From the NCBI RefSeq assembly GCF_014652915.1, contig NZ_BMZS01000016.1, positions 1-64,000 on the forward strand: a stretch of 64,000 nucleotides of DNA, read 5' to 3'. Position 1 is the first letter of the stretch. Each line of letters starts with the position of its first letter. A program made the position numbers and the translations under genes. The notes beneath the pieces are model-generated. The model was not told the origin of the DNA. It saw nothing but the letters and a program-made list of their open reading frames with translations, and ran no database searches. This DNA is from Thalassobaculum fulvum. GTDB lineage: Bacteria; Pseudomonadota; Alphaproteobacteria; Thalassobaculales; Thalassobaculaceae. This document shows, piece by piece, positions 52,334 through 61,704 of the stretch.

Positions 52334-53035
52334 TCAGCCTCCCTCGGCGACGTACCGCTCCCAGCCGCCGCGACGCAGGTCGCAGGCCGGGCAGCTGCCG
52401 CAGCCGTAGCCCCAGGCGTGCCGCCGGGTGCGGTCGCCGCGGTAGCAGGAGTGGGTGTCCTCCAGTATCAGGTCGACCAGGGCCTGGCCGCCGAGCTGCC
52501 GCGCCATCGCCCAGGTGGCCGCCTTGTCGATCCACATCAGCGGGGTGTGCAGCACGAACCGCCGGTCCATACCGAGGGTGAGCGCCACCTGCAGCGCCTT
52601 GATGGTGTCGTCGCGGCAGTCCGGGTAGCCGGAGTAGTCGGTCTCGCACATGCCGCCGACCAAGTGCCTGGCGTCGCGCCGGTAGCCGACGGCGGCCGCC
52701 GTCGTGAAGAACAGCAGGTTGCGGCCCGGCACGAAGGTGTTGGGCAGGCCGGACTCCGCCATCTCGATGGCCTTGTCGCGGGTCAGCGCGGTGTCGCTGA
52801 TCTCGCCGAGCAGGCCCATGTCGACCAGATGGTCGTCGCCGAGCCTGGCGGCCCAGGCCGGGAAGCCGGCCCGCAACCGGTCGAGGAACGTCGTGCGGAC
52901 CTCCAACTCGATCCGGTGGGCCTGGCCGTAGTCGAAGCCGATGGTCTCGACCGCGTCGAACCGGTCGAGCGCCCAGGCCAGGCAGGTCGCGGAGTCCTGG
53001 CCGCCGGAGAACAGGACGAGGGCCTTTTCGGTCAT
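52334..53035 (-). CDS. queC: 7-cyano-7-deazaguanine synthase QueC
   Basis: 233 residues. PP-loop [19 protein letters not shown] at the N-terminus and four Zn-binding cysteines near the C-terminus ([28 protein letters not shown], key CGSCPAC). QueC converts 7-carboxy-7-deazaguanine to preQ0 in the queuosine pathway. Other que genes are not in the window. It lies 39 bp downstream of serA in the same direction and may be read through from it. Confidence 0.95.
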   Translation of the reverse strand: MTEKALVLFSGGQDSATCLAWALDRFDAVETIGFDYGQAHRIELEVRTTFLDRLRAGFPAWAARLGDDHLVDMGLLGEISDTALTRDKAIEMAESGLPNTFVPGRNLLFFTTAAAVGYRRDARHLVGGMCETDYSGYPDCRDDTIKALQVALTLGMDRRFVLHTPLMWIDKAATWAMARQLGGQALVDLILEDTHSCYRGDRTRRHAWGYGCGSCPACDLRRGGWERYVAEGG

Positions 53036-53074
53036 GCGTGCCTCGCGAAGGGCAACTGCCGCCCCGTTCCCAGG

Positions 53075-54652
53075 CTAGAACGACAGCGCGTTCACCCGGA
53101 CCACGTGCGGCAGGGCCTGGACCTCGGCCAGCAGGGCGTCCTCGATCGGCTGGTCGACCTCGACCAGGGCGATCGCCTCGCCGCCGACGTCGCGGCGGCC
53201 GAGGTGGAAGGTCGCGATGTTGACCTGATGGTTGCCGAGCGCCGAACCGAGGGCGCCGATGAAGCCCGGCTTGTCGTAGTTGCGGACGTACAGCATGTGT
53301 TGCCCGAAATCGGCCTCGACCGCGATGCCCTGGACCTCGACCAGCCGCGGCTTGCTGCCGCCGATCAGGGTGCCGACCAGCACCCGGGTGCGGCCCTGCG
53401 AGCGGGCGGTCATGCGCAGCAGGGTCTGGTAGTCGGGCTCGCGGTCGTGCCGGGTCACGCTGACCTCGATGCCGCGCTGGTGCGCCATCGACGGGGCGTT
53501 GACCATGTTGACGCTGTCGACCTGCGGGCGCAGCAGCCCGGCCAGGCCGGCCGCCTTGATCGGCTCGGCGTTGAGCTCGGCGGCGTGGCCCTCCAGCTCG
53601 ATCGACACCGCCTCGACCGGGCCCTCGACCATCTGGCCGCAGAACGAGCCGAGCAGTTCGGCCAGCTTCATGTACGGCTTCAGGATCGGCGCCTCCTCGG
53701 CGGTCACCGACGGCACGTTGACGGCGTTGCTGACCGCGCCGGTCAGCAGGTAGTCGCTCATCTGCTCGGCGATCTGCAGCGCCACCTTCTCCTGCGCCTC
53801 GGTGGTCGACGCGCCGAGGTGCGGGGTGCAGACCACGTTCGGGTGGCCGAACAGCACGTTCTCCTTGGCCGGTTCGGTCACGAACACGTCGAAGGCGGCG
53901 CCGCCGACCTGTCCGGAGTCGAGCGCGGCGCGCAGGTCGTCCTCGACCACCAGGCCGCCGCGGGCGCAGTTGATGATGCGCACGCCCTTCTTCATCTTGG
54001 CAATCGCCGCCGCGTCGATGACGCCGCGCGTCGCGTCGGTCAGCGGGGTGTGCAGGGTGATCACGTCGGCCTCGGCGAACAGCTCGTCGAGCTCGACCTT
54101 GCGCACGCCGAGCTCGGTCGCACGCTGCTCCGACAGGAACGGATCGTAGGCCAGCACCCGCATGCGCAGGCCGCGGGCCCGGTCGGCGACGATCGAGCCG
54201 ATGTTGCCGCAGCCGATCAGGCCGAGCACCTTGCCGGTCAGCTCGACGCCCATGAACTTCGACTTCTCCCACTTGCCGGCCTGGGTCGAGGCGTCGGCCT
54301 GCGGGATCTGCCGGGCCAGCGCGAACATCATGGCGATGGCGTGCTCGGCGGTGGTGACGGCGTTGCCGAACGGCGTGTTCATGACCACCACGCCGCGGCC
54401 GGTGGCGGCCGGGATGTCGACGTTGTCGACGCCGATGCCGGCGCGGCCGACCACCTTCAGGTTCTCCGCCGCCTCGAGCAGGTCGGCGGTGACCTTGGTG
54501 GCGGACCGGATGGCGAGGCCGTCGTACCGGCCGATGATCGCCTTCAGCTCGTCGGGCGCCAGGCCCGGCTTGAAGTCGACCTCGATGCCGCGGCCGCGGA
54601 AGATCTCGACCGCCTGCTCGCTCAGCTTGTCGGAAATCAGGACTTTGACCAT
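53075..54652 (-). CDS. serA: D-3-phosphoglycerate dehydrogenase SerA
   Basis: 525 residues from ATG 54652. NAD-binding domain with GLIGCGNIGSIVADRARGLRM, catalytic-type motifs NCARGGLVVEDDL and PHLGASTTEAQEKVA, followed by the intervening domain and a C-terminal ACT domain (VRNYDKPGFIGALGSALGNHQVNIATFHLGR). The length matches the long SerA form. First step of serine biosynthesis from 3-phosphoglycerate. serC lies upstream on the same strand, separated by 251 bp holding a palindromic-repeat pair. Confidence 0.95.
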   Translation of the reverse strand: MVKVLISDKLSEQAVEIFRGRGIEVDFKPGLAPDELKAIIGRYDGLAIRSATKVTADLLEAAENLKVVGRAGIGVDNVDIPAATGRGVVVMNTPFGNAVTTAEHAIAMMFALARQIPQADASTQAGKWEKSKFMGVELTGKVLGLIGCGNIGSIVADRARGLRMRVLAYDPFLSEQRATELGVRKVELDELFAEADVITLHTPLTDATRGVIDAAAIAKMKKGVRIINCARGGLVVEDDLRAALDSGQVGGAAFDVFVTEPAKENVLFGHPNVVCTPHLGASTTEAQEKVALQIAEQMSDYLLTGAVSNAVNVPSVTAEEAPILKPYMKLAELLGSFCGQMVEGPVEAVSIELEGHAAELNAEPIKAAGLAGLLRPQVDSVNMVNAPSMAHQRGIEVSVTRHDREPDYQTLLRMTARSQGRTRVLVGTLIGGSKPRLVEVQGIAVEADFGQHMLYVRNYDKPGFIGALGSALGNHQVNIATFHLGRRDVGGEAIALVEVDQPIEDALLAEVQALPHVVRVNALSF

Positions 54653-54759
54653 GTCGCATTCGCGCGCCGGCTCCGCTGGTCGCCGGTATGCGGGGGCCGA
54701 ACGGAGGGCGCGCGCCTTTCGCTGTTGCATTGAAGCTTCGGTGTATCTCGCGGCGGCGG

Positions 54760-54891
54760 GTGGGTTCCGGAGCCGGGCGCTCGCGCGCCCCCTCCGGAAT
54801 GACGAGGGGAGAAGCCGCAGCACCGGCGCTCCCCTCCTCTGTCGTCATCCCGGAGAGTCACGGACGCAGTCCGGGACGGCTCCGGGACCCA
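54760..54891. repeat. Paired palindromic intergenic repeat, copy 5
   Basis: GTGGGTTCCGGAGC...CCTCCGGAATGACG (54760-54804) and CGTCATCCCGGAGA...CTCCGGGACCCAC (54843-54891), separated by about 38 bases. It sits between serC and serA, which are transcribed in one direction, so it could form an RNA hairpin within that transcript. Confidence 0.85.
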
Positions 54892-54903
54892 CGGGACAGC
54901 CGC

Positions 54904-56067
54904 TTACGCGGCGGCCGCGAGCTCCGTCTTCACCTGCTCCCAGGCCCAGTCGAGCCAGGGCAGCAGGGCCTCGATGTCGGCGGTCTCGACCGTGGCGCCG
55001 CCCCAGATCCGCAGGCCCGGCGGGGCGTCGCGATAGCCGGCGATGTCGTAGCCGGCGCCCTCGGCCTCGACCAGCGACGCCAGCTTCTTGGCGGCCGCGG
55101 CCTGGTCGGCCTCGGACAGCGCCTTGAACGCCGGGTCGACGATCGAGAGACAGATCGAGGTCGGCGAGCGGATCGCCTTGTCATCGGCCAGGAAACCGGC
55201 CCAGGACGACTTCGCCACCCACGCCTCGATGGCCGCGAGATTGGCCTCGCTGCGGGCGATCAGGCCGTTCAGCCCGCCGATGGACTCGGCCCAGCCGAGC
55301 GCGTCCAGGATGTCCTCGACGCACAGCATGGACGGCGTGTTGATGGTCTCGCCCTTGAAGATGCCTTCGTTCAGCTTGCCCTTGGAGGTCATGCGGAACA
55401 GCTTGGGCAGCGGCCAGGCCGGGGTGTAGCTCTCCAGCCGCTCGACCGCGCGCGGGCTGAGCGCCAGCATGCCGTGGGCCGCCTCGCCGCCCAGCACCTT
55501 CTGCCAGGACCAGGTCACCACGTCGAGCTTGTCCCAGGGCAGCTCCATGGCGAACGCCGCCGAGGTGGCGTCGCAGATCGTCAGGCCCTCGCGGTCGGCC
55601 GGGATCCAGTCGCCGTTCGGCACCCGCACCCCGGAGGTCGTGCCGTTCCAGGTGAACACCACGTCGCGGCTGAAATCGACCGAGGCGAGATCGACGATCT
55701 GGCCGTAGTCGGCCTCGATCACCCGCACATCCTGCAGCTTGAGCTGTTTGGTCACGTCGGTCACCCAGCCGGCGCCGAAGCTCTCCCAGGCCAGCATGTC
55801 GACGCCGCGCGCGCCGAGCAGCGACCACAGCGCCATCTCGACGGCGCCGGTGTCGGAGGCCGGGACGATGCCCAGGCGATAGCCCTCGGGCATGCCCAGG
55901 ATCGCGCGCGACCGGTCGATCACCTCGGCCAGCCTGGCTTTTCCGGTTTTGGAACGGTGAGACCGTCCGAGGACGGCGTCGGCGAGTTCAGCGGGGCCCC
56001 ATCCGGGTCGCTTCGCACACGGTCCGGACGAGAACAGCGGAACCCGCGGCTTCAGCTGCGGCTTCAT
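54904..56067 (-). CDS. serC: Phosphoserine aminotransferase SerC
   Basis: 387 residues from ATG 56067, after AAGGA. PLP lysine in [21 protein letters not shown] and the SerC-type start [18 protein letters not shown]. This is the longer alphaproteobacterial SerC type. It transaminates 3-phosphohydroxypyruvate made by SerA. A sigma-70-like promoter and a short leader lie just upstream. Orientation serC-serA is usual in this class. Confidence 0.93.
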   Translation of the reverse strand: MKPQLKPRVPLFSSGPCAKRPGWGPAELADAVLGRSHRSKTGKARLAEVIDRSRAILGMPEGYRLGIVPASDTGAVEMALWSLLGARGVDMLAWESFGAGWVTDVTKQLKLQDVRVIEADYGQIVDLASVDFSRDVVFTWNGTTSGVRVPNGDWIPADREGLTICDATSAAFAMELPWDKLDVVTWSWQKVLGGEAAHGMLALSPRAVERLESYTPAWPLPKLFRMTSKGKLNEGIFKGETINTPSMLCVEDILDALGWAESIGGLNGLIARSEANLAAIEAWVAKSSWAGFLADDKAIRSPTSICLSIVDPAFKALSEADQAAAAKKLASLVEAEGAGYDIAGYRDAPPGLRIWGGATVETADIEALLPWLDWAWEQVKTELAAAA

Positions 56068-56118
56068 GTCTGCATCCTTCAATGTAACCGCTCGTTGGGG
56101 AGCGGCGGCCCGCGGCGG

Positions 56119-56146
56119 AGACTACGGGGCGCCGGGGCGTTGTCAA
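56119..56146 (-). promoter_or_regulatory. Putative serC promoter
   Basis: On the serC strand TTGACA (56146-56141), a 16-bp spacer, and TAGTCT (56124-56119), a good sigma-70-type match. The predicted leader is about 45 bases and can form CCGCT/AGCGG (56091-56108) ahead of the serC ribosome binding site. Confidence 0.6.
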
Positions 56147-56186
56147 CGGGGATGAGGGCGGGTGCGCCCGGACGCCGCAGCGTTGG

Positions 56187-56325
56187 GTGGGTTCCGGCTC
56201 CGTCCCGCCTTCGGCGACCCGGTCCGGAATGACGACCAAGGGGGAAGGCGCTCGTGATGCTCTTCCTCCACTGTCGTCATTCCGGACGAACGCGCCGCCC
56301 TCGGCGTGGTCGAGCCGGAACCCAC
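56187..56325. repeat. Paired palindromic intergenic repeat, copy 6
   Basis: GTGGGTTCCGGCTC...GGTCCGGAATGACG (56187-56234) and CGTCATTCCGGACG...GAGCCGGAACCCAC (56274-56325), with a 39-base centre. It lies between the serC promoter region and the convergent end of a LysR gene. Confidence 0.8.
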
Positions 56326-56346
56326 CCCGCGACGGGCGCCGTCGGA

Positions 56347-57264
56347 TCATTCTTCCATCCCGGTGCATGCCGCCCCCGCCGCCTCCAGCAGCCAGTCGAT
56401 GAAGGCCGCCACGTGGCCGCGCTCGCGGCGCTCGGGCGGGCAGACGATGTGGTAGCCGTAGGCGGTCGGCAGCTCGAGCTCGAACGGCTTCACCAGGTAG
56501 CCGGCCGCCAGCAGGTCCATCGCCAGCACGGTGGTGCCGAGCGCGACGCCCTGGCCGGCGACGGCCGCCTGATAGGCGAACATGCTCATGGTGTAGTGGG
56601 TACCGGAATCCGGATCGACCCGCTCCAGCACCCCGGCGGCGTCAAGCCAGTCGCGCCAGACCGGCCAGCCGACCCGCGGCCGCACCGCGTCGTGCAGCAG
56701 GGTGTGGCGCGCCAGGTCGGCCGGCTCGGCCAGCGGCTCCGGGCCGTCCAGCAGGCGCGGCGCGCAGACCGGGAAGTAGCGCTCGCTGAACAGCCGGCAC
56801 TCGAACAGGCCGGGATAGCCGCCGAGTCCATAGCGCACCGCCAGGTCGACGCCCTCCCGGGCGAAGTCGGTCAACTGCGGGTTGGTGTCGACCTGCACCG
56901 TCACCTCGGGGTGCCTGGCGTGGAACGCGTCGAGCCGCGGGATCAGCCAGGCCGAGATGAACGACGGCACCGCCGAGACCCGCAGCACCGGCGCCCGCGC
57001 CGGCGAGCGCAGGCTGCGGTTGGCGTCGGCCAGCGCGTCGAATGCCCGGCGCAGGTGGCCGAGCGCGCCGTTGGCCGCCTCGGTCGGGACCAGGGCGTTG
57101 CCGCTGCGCCGCAGCAGGGTTCGGCCGAGGTCCTCCTCGAGCGCCCGGATCTGGTGGCGCACCGCGCTCGGCGTGACGTGCAGCTCGGCGGCGGCCCGGG
57201 TCAGGCTGCCCAGCCGGGCGACCGCCTCGAAGGCCCTGAGCGCGTTCAGCGACGGCAGTCGCAT
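56347..57264 (-). CDS. GcvA-like LysR transcriptional regulator
   Basis: 305 residues from ATG 57264 (GGAGA upstream; a longer in-frame start lacks a ribosome binding site). HTH: SLNALRAFEAVARLGSLTRAAAELHVTPSAVRHQIRALEEDLG, the GcvA-type LNALRAFEAAARxxSxxxAAxELxVTxSAVSxQI pattern. Substrate domain follows. It faces a small ORF across 162 bp carrying a perfect TTGAGA palindrome. The class often regulates beta-lactamase or amino-acid genes; the target is unknown. Confidence 0.88.
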   Translation of the reverse strand: MRLPSLNALRAFEAVARLGSLTRAAAELHVTPSAVRHQIRALEEDLGRTLLRRSGNALVPTEAANGALGHLRRAFDALADANRSLRSPARAPVLRVSAVPSFISAWLIPRLDAFHARHPEVTVQVDTNPQLTDFAREGVDLAVRYGLGGYPGLFECRLFSERYFPVCAPRLLDGPEPLAEPADLARHTLLHDAVRPRVGWPVWRDWLDAAGVLERVDPDSGTHYTMSMFAYQAAVAGQGVALGTTVLAMDLLAAGYLVKPFELELPTAYGYHIVCPPERRERGHVAAFIDWLLEAAGAACTGMEE

Positions 57265-57400
57265 GGCCCGTCTCCCTGCGAAGAAAACCTCAACTCCGGG
57301 CGCAAGAGAACTCGATGGCGCCGCCCTCCCAATAGCACGAGATAAGAGGCCGAAACGGTGATCGAAGGCCGCGCACCGCGGCAATTCCCTCACCCCATGT

Positions 57401-57415
57401 TTGAGATTTTCTCAA
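57401..57415. promoter_or_regulatory. Perfect palindrome, probable LysR operator
   Basis: TTGAGA-TTT-TCTCAA, a perfect inverted repeat of the LysR T-N11-A kind, placed 11-25 bp before the small ORF start and about 137 bp from the LysR start. The ribosome binding site (GGGAG, 57416-57420) follows directly, so a bound protein would block expression of the small ORF. Confidence 0.7.
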
Positions 57416-57426
57416 GGGAGAGCGCC

Positions 57427-57615
57427 ATGCTGGCCGATACCTTCCCAATCCGCCTCGCCTTCTGGCTCGGCCGCCCGCCCCGGCTCGATGCGATCCCGGC
57501 GATGCCGGAGCCGGAGCCGACGCGCGAGGACGCGCTCAGCGACCGCCCGCCGCGGCGCCCGGCGGTCGACGTCGAGACCCGGCTGCTGCTGCGCGACCGG
57601 GGCTGGTGGCCGTGA
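57427..57615 (+). CDS. Small ORF opposite LysR gene
   Basis: 62 residues; GGGAG six bases upstream supports ATG 57427. Sequence: amphipathic N-terminus (TFPIRLAFWLGRPPRL) followed by a Pro/Arg-rich, charged C-terminus (RRPAVDVETRLLLRDRGWWP). No domain recognised. The palindrome immediately upstream and the divergent LysR gene suggest it is the direct target of that regulator. Coding is supported by the ribosome binding site and position only. Confidence 0.5.
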   Translation: MLADTFPIRLAFWLGRPPRLDAIPAMPEPEPTREDALSDRPPRRPAVDVETRLLLRDRGWWP

Positions 57616-57637
57616 GGGCGATGCGCCTCCACCTCGC

Positions 57638-58615
57638 TTACGGCGTCAGAACGACCTTGCCGCCGCGGGCCTCGCGCTTGGCGTGGGCGAGCGCCGCCTG
57701 GATCTCGGTCAGCGGATAGGTCGCCTCGACCGGGATGTCGATGACCCCGTCGATCACGTAGCCGGCGAGTTCCCGGTACATCGCGGCGATCCGCTCGTAG
57801 CCGAGCGCCGGCATGATCTTGGCGAGCCAGAACCCGACCAGCCGGACGTCCTTGAACACCACCTGGTCGGCCCGGAGCTGGCACGGCTTGCCCGACAGCA
57901 GGCCGTAGTTGACGATCGTGCCGCCGTCGGCCAGCGCGTCGCCGAGGGACTCGACGATCGGCCCGGCGACCGCGTCGATGGCGAGCTTGATCTCGGCGCC
58001 GCCGGTCGCCGCGCGGATCCGCGCCGGCAGGTCCGGCCCGTCGACCAGCACGACGTCGCCGCCGGCCGCCTTCACGACCTCGACCGCACTGTCCCGGCGC
58101 ACCACGTTGACGGTCTTCAGCCCGCGCGCCCGGGCGATCGACGCCAGGTTGAGCCCGACCGCCGAGTTGGCGGCGTCCTGCAGCACCCAGTCGCCCGGCT
58201 GCAGGGTCACGTACTCGGTCAGCATCAGCAGGGCCGAGGCCGGGTTGGCCTTCAGCATGCCGGCCTGCAGCGGGTCGATCCCGGCCGGCAGCTTGACGAC
58301 CTCCTGCGGCTTCAGCAGCTGCTCGGTGCACCAGTTGTTGCGGGCCAGCGACAGCACCCGGTCGCCCGGGCTCAGCCCTTCCACGCCGGCGCCGACCGCC
58401 TTGACCGTCCCGGCGCCCTCGATGCCGAGCCGGCACGGAGTCTGCGGCACCACCGCGTAGTTGCCCTCGATCATCAGGATGTCGGCGGGGTTGATCCCCG
58501 CGGCCTCGATCCGCACGACGATCTCGCCGGGGCCGGGCGGCGGCAGCGCCGGTCCCTCGACGCAGCGCACGACGGTCTCCGCCGGTCCGATCGCGGTCAG
58601 CTCGGCATGGGTCAT
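57638..58615 (-). CDS. Zinc-independent MDR reductase (MECR-like)
   Basis: 325 residues. Medium-chain dehydrogenase/reductase without the zinc-ligand cysteines. NINPADILMIEGNYAVVPQTPCRLGIEGAGTVKAVG, NNWCTEQLL and LQDAANSAVGLNLASIARARGLKTVNVVRR follow the trans-2-enoyl reductase (MECR/Etr1) pattern with NAD(P) binding. A role in enoyl-CoA/ACP or quinone reduction is likely. It is divergent from the GST gene. Confidence 0.8.
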   Translation of the reverse strand: MTHAELTAIGPAETVVRCVEGPALPPPGPGEIVVRIEAAGINPADILMIEGNYAVVPQTPCRLGIEGAGTVKAVGAGVEGLSPGDRVLSLARNNWCTEQLLKPQEVVKLPAGIDPLQAGMLKANPASALLMLTEYVTLQPGDWVLQDAANSAVGLNLASIARARGLKTVNVVRRDSAVEVVKAAGGDVVLVDGPDLPARIRAATGGAEIKLAIDAVAGPIVESLGDALADGGTIVNYGLLSGKPCQLRADQVVFKDVRLVGFWLAKIMPALGYERIAAMYRELAGYVIDGVIDIPVEATYPLTEIQAALAHAKREARGGKVVLTP

Positions 58616-58748
58616 CGGGTATCCTCCCCTGGATTGGCCGCGGACTTTGGTGCCCGACCGGCAACGGTCATTCCCGGCGCCTCACATTGCCGGAGCGTTC
58701 GCCCGAATGCTACGAGTCCGCCGGTCTTCTCAGCCGGACGAGGCATTC

Positions 58749-59435
58749 ATGGCGATCACCTTCTACGACCTCTGCGGCCGCGACGCGAAGCGCTTCAGCC
58801 CGTACGGCTGGCGCACCCGCATGGCGCTGGCGCACAAGGGGCTCGACTACGACCTCGAGCTGGTGAAGTTCACCGAGAAGGACAAGCTGGCGTTCTCCGG
58901 CCAGAAACTGGTGCCGGTGATCGTGGACGGCGACCGCACCGTCAACGACAGCTGGGCGATCGCCGAGTACCTCGAGGACAGCTACCCCGACCGGCCGTCG
59001 CTGTTCGGCAGCCCCGAGGGCCGCGGCATGGCCAAGGCGATCAACGGCTTCGTCAACACCACGATCCAGCCGCTGCTGGCACCGCTGATCATCGCCGACA
59101 TCCTGGAGCACGTCGATCCGGCCGACCTCGGCTACTTCGACGAGTCGCGCCGGCAGCGCTTCGGCCGGCCGCTGGCCGAGGTACAGGCCGACCGCGACGC
59201 CAAGGTCGACGGGTTCCGCAAGTCGCTCGAGCCCTATCGCATCGTGGTCAAGGACCGGGCGTTCGTCGGCGGCGACGGCCCGACCTACGCCGACTACGTG
59301 CTGTTCGGCACCCTGCAATGGGCGCGCTGCACCAGCGCCTACGGGCTGGTGACCGCCGACGATCCGATCCATTCTTGGTTCGAGCGCCTGCTCGACCTGC
59401 ACGACGGTCTCGGCCGCAGCGAGCCGGCCGCCTGA
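58749..59435 (+). CDS. Glutathione S-transferase (beta-etherase-like)
   Basis: 228 residues from ATG 58749. The thioredoxin-like N-domain has RFSPYGWRTRMALAHKGLDYDLELVKF, resembling LigE/LigF-type GSTs (SPYxWRxR...), with VPVIVDGDRTVNDSWAIAEYLEDSYP as the conserved cis-Pro/ESxAI region; the C-terminal helical domain follows. Likely glutathione-dependent cleavage or isomerisation of an aromatic or other electrophile. Followed 24 bp later by a CMD protein gene. Confidence 0.86.
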   Translation: MAITFYDLCGRDAKRFSPYGWRTRMALAHKGLDYDLELVKFTEKDKLAFSGQKLVPVIVDGDRTVNDSWAIAEYLEDSYPDRPSLFGSPEGRGMAKAINGFVNTTIQPLLAPLIIADILEHVDPADLGYFDESRRQRFGRPLAEVQADRDAKVDGFRKSLEPYRIVVKDRAFVGGDGPTYADYVLFGTLQWARCTSAYGLVTADDPIHSWFERLLDLHDGLGRSEPAA

Positions 59436-59459
59436 CCAGCCACCACGGGAGCCTCCACG

Positions 59460-60026
59460 ATGTCCGTAACGTTGCCGCCGCCGCGGCTGCCCGCCCCTGA
59501 CCCGGCCAAGCTGACGCCCGAGCAGAAGGCGGTCTACGACGCTATCGCCAGCGGCCCGCGCGGCAAGGTGCAGGGCCCGCTGGCGATCTGGCTCAACAGC
59601 CCCGGCCTGGCCGACAAGGCGCAGAGCCTGGGGGCGTTCTGCCGCTACGGCACCAGCCTGGAGCCGCGGCTGTCCGAGCTGGCGATCATGGTGACGGGGC
59701 GGGCCTGGAGTGCCCAGTTCGAATGGGCGGTGCACAAGCCGATCGCCCTGAAGGCCGGCCTGTCGGAGGCGGTGGTCGAGGCGATCCGCACCCGCCGGAC
59801 CCCGCCGTTCGACAAGGACGACGAGCGGGTGGTGCACGACTTCGCCAAGGCCCTGCACCTCGACCGCAAGGTGCCGCAGGAGCTGTACGACGAGGCGGTC
59901 GCGACCCTCGGCGTCACCGCCGTGGTCGAGCTGGTGGGGATCCTCGGCTACTACACGCTGATCTCGATGACCCTCAACGTGTTCAACGTGCCGCTGGAAG
60001 AGGGGCAGACGGCGGAGCTCGAGTGA
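59460..60026 (+). CDS. Carboxymuconolactone decarboxylase-family protein
   Basis: 188 residues. CMD/AhpD fold: SLEPRLSELAIMVTGRAWSAQFEWAVHKPIALKAGLSEAVVEAI, with the family Glu-xx-xx-(W/H)-xH helix (EWAVHKPIA) but no CxxC redox pair. So it is the decarboxylase-like or structural subtype, not an AhpD peroxidase. It shares the direction and close spacing of the GST gene, suggesting a joint role in aromatic or xenobiotic degradation; inferred. Confidence 0.85.
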   Translation: MSVTLPPPRLPAPDPAKLTPEQKAVYDAIASGPRGKVQGPLAIWLNSPGLADKAQSLGAFCRYGTSLEPRLSELAIMVTGRAWSAQFEWAVHKPIALKAGLSEAVVEAIRTRRTPPFDKDDERVVHDFAKALHLDRKVPQELYDEAVATLGVTAVVELVGILGYYTLISMTLNVFNVPLEEGQTAELE

Positions 60027-60097
60027 GGGGGCACGCCGTCACAGAACTGTCACGCGGATGTAATCGTGGCGTCGCATGCTTCGACGAAGATCGAACC

Positions 60098-60427
60098 ATG
60101 GACTCCCTCGATGCCGTCGCCGCCTTCGCGGCCCTGTCGCAACCGACCCGACTCGAGGTCTTCCGCCTGCTGGTGCAGGCGGGGGCCGAGGGACTGGCCG
60201 CCGGAGTCATCGCCGAGCGGCTCGGCGTGGTCTCGTCGACCCTGTCGCACCATCTCGGCCTGCTGGAGCGGGCCGGGCTGGTCCTCACCCGGCGGGACGG
60301 CCGCTTCGTCTACTACTCCGCCAACCCCGGCAACGCCGGCAGGTTGATGGAGTTCGTGGCCGGGTTGTGCAGCCCCGCGACGGAATGCAGCGCGCCGCCG
60401 GCCGCCTGCGTGGTCCGGCTGCGCTGA
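60098..60427 (+). CDS. ArsR-family regulator
   Basis: 109 residues from ATG 60098. Winged HTH: AAFAALSQPTRLEVFRLLVQAGAEGLAAGVIAERLGVVSSTLSHHLGLLERAGLV, key motif STLSHHLGLLE. The usual CxC metal-binding motif of ArsR is absent from helix 3; two Cys pairs near the C-terminus (LCSPATECSAPPAAC) could bind metal or metalloid instead. No arsenical resistance gene is adjacent. The target may be the gene downstream (YbaN-like). Confidence 0.8.
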   Translation: MDSLDAVAAFAALSQPTRLEVFRLLVQAGAEGLAAGVIAERLGVVSSTLSHHLGLLERAGLVLTRRDGRFVYYSANPGNAGRLMEFVAGLCSPATECSAPPAACVVRLR

Positions 60428-60507
60428 CCCGTCCCCGATCCGGCGGCGACGAATTTCGCCGAGCCGTTAACTTTGCCTTCAGGCCTGCCGCGCTATATTT
60501 CTGACTC

Positions 60508-60951
60508 ATGACGAAAGTCGTTGTGACCGAGACCCCTGCTCGCCCCGCGCGCCGCCTCTGTGGGCCGGCCCGCGGGGCACTTCTCGTGCTCGGCTTCGTC
60601 TGCACCGGCCTCGGCATCGCCGGCATCGTCCTGCCCGGCCTGCCCGGCACCGTGTTCCTGCTGGTCGCGGTCTGGGCGTTCTCGCGGTCGTCGGAGCGGT
60701 TCCATCTCTGGCTCTACGAGCACCCTCGGTTCGGCCGTACCGTGCGGGACTGGCACGCGCACCGGGTGATTCCGGTGCGCGCCAAGATCGCCGCGGTCCT
60801 CGCGATGAGTGCGACGGTCGCCGCCCTGGTGCTGGTCCACGGCAACGACTGGCGGTGGCCGGCGGTCACCGCCGGGCTGCTGGCGGTGGTCGCGGCCTGG
60901 ATCGTCACCCGCCCGAGCCGGGCCGCCGATCTCGCCTCCCCCGGCGCCTGA
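60508..60951 (+). CDS. YbaN-family (DUF454) membrane protein
   Basis: 147 residues. GALLVLGFVCTGLGIAGIVLPGLPGTVFLLVAVWAFSRSSERFHLWLYEHPRFGRTVRDWHAHRVIP is the DUF454 core, with the hallmark LPGLPGT and W-ExHPxFG segments; two further membrane helices follow. The family is inner-membrane of unknown function, often near heme or iron genes. No link is visible here. Confidence 0.88.
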   Translation: MTKVVVTETPARPARRLCGPARGALLVLGFVCTGLGIAGIVLPGLPGTVFLLVAVWAFSRSSERFHLWLYEHPRFGRTVRDWHAHRVIPVRAKIAAVLAMSATVAALVLVHGNDWRWPAVTAGLLAVVAAWIVTRPSRAADLASPGA

Positions 60952-61034
60952 GCTTCCCTCGTCGAGTCGCGTGCGTCCCACTGGCGAGCGCCGGCCGCAT
61001 CGGCTAGGGTCCGCCGGCTTTTCCGGAGGTGCCG

Positions 61035-61688
61035 ATGTTCGCGAAAACCGCCGCGTTCCCGCTGTTCGCCACACCCGTCTGGGGCTTCGACCTGCCGGAG
61101 GACCAGGCCGGACCGATCAACGCGCGCCTGCTCGACCTGCTGGAGCGCTGGTTCACGCCGCGGCCGGCCCTGAAGCCCGGCGAGACCTGGCAGACCACGC
61201 ACGACCTGCACGAGCGCGAGGAATTCGCGCCGCTGCTGCCGTTCGTGCAGGCCGCCGTCGATTCCGTGCTGGAGGCGCTGGCGGTGCGCGACCGGGCCTG
61301 GCTGATCACCGGCTGCTGGGCGAACATCAACCCGGCCGGCGGCTTCCATCCGCCGCACATCCACCCGAACAACCTGATCTCGGCCGCCTACTACCTGCGG
61401 ATCCCGCGCGAAGCCGACGCCATCGTGTTCCACGACCCGCGGCCGCAGGCCCAGCTGCTCAGGCCGGTCTCGACCCGGGTGGTGCCGGAGACCCAGGCCG
61501 AGATCCAGATCGAGGCGAAGCCCGGCCGGATGGTGCTGTTCCCGTCCTGGCTGCGGCACAGCGTGCGGCCGAACTACGGCAACGAGGAGCGGGTCAGCAT
61601 CAGCTTCAACGTGATGCTGGACGACTACGCCGCCACCAACTCGGCGCCGATGTGGCGCGGCTTCCGCGAGGACGGGAGCCGGGCATGA
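61035..61688 (+). CDS. 2OG-Fe(II) oxygenase-like protein (TIGR02466 type)
   Basis: 217 residues from ATG 61035 (GGAGG at 61025-61029; an in-frame GTG two codons upstream is less likely). SWxNINPAGGFHPPHIHPNNLISAAYYLRIP carries the His-x-His metal-binding segment and FPSWLRHSVRPNYGNEERVSISFNV the distal His and Arg. These are features of the double-stranded beta-helix dioxygenase family TIGR02466, whose substrates are unknown. It is followed 16 bp later by the RumA-like gene. Confidence 0.82.
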   Translation: MFAKTAAFPLFATPVWGFDLPEDQAGPINARLLDLLERWFTPRPALKPGETWQTTHDLHEREEFAPLLPFVQAAVDSVLEALAVRDRAWLITGCWANINPAGGFHPPHIHPNNLISAAYYLRIPREADAIVFHDPRPQAQLLRPVSTRVVPETQAEIQIEAKPGRMVLFPSWLRHSVRPNYGNEERVSISFNVMLDDYAATNSAPMWRGFREDGSRA

Positions 61689-61704
61689 GCGGCGGAGACC
61701 ACTG

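Noticed and set aside
59460-60026. AhpD alkylhydroperoxidase activity for the CMD protein
   Set aside because: The CxxC redox pair that defines AhpD is absent.
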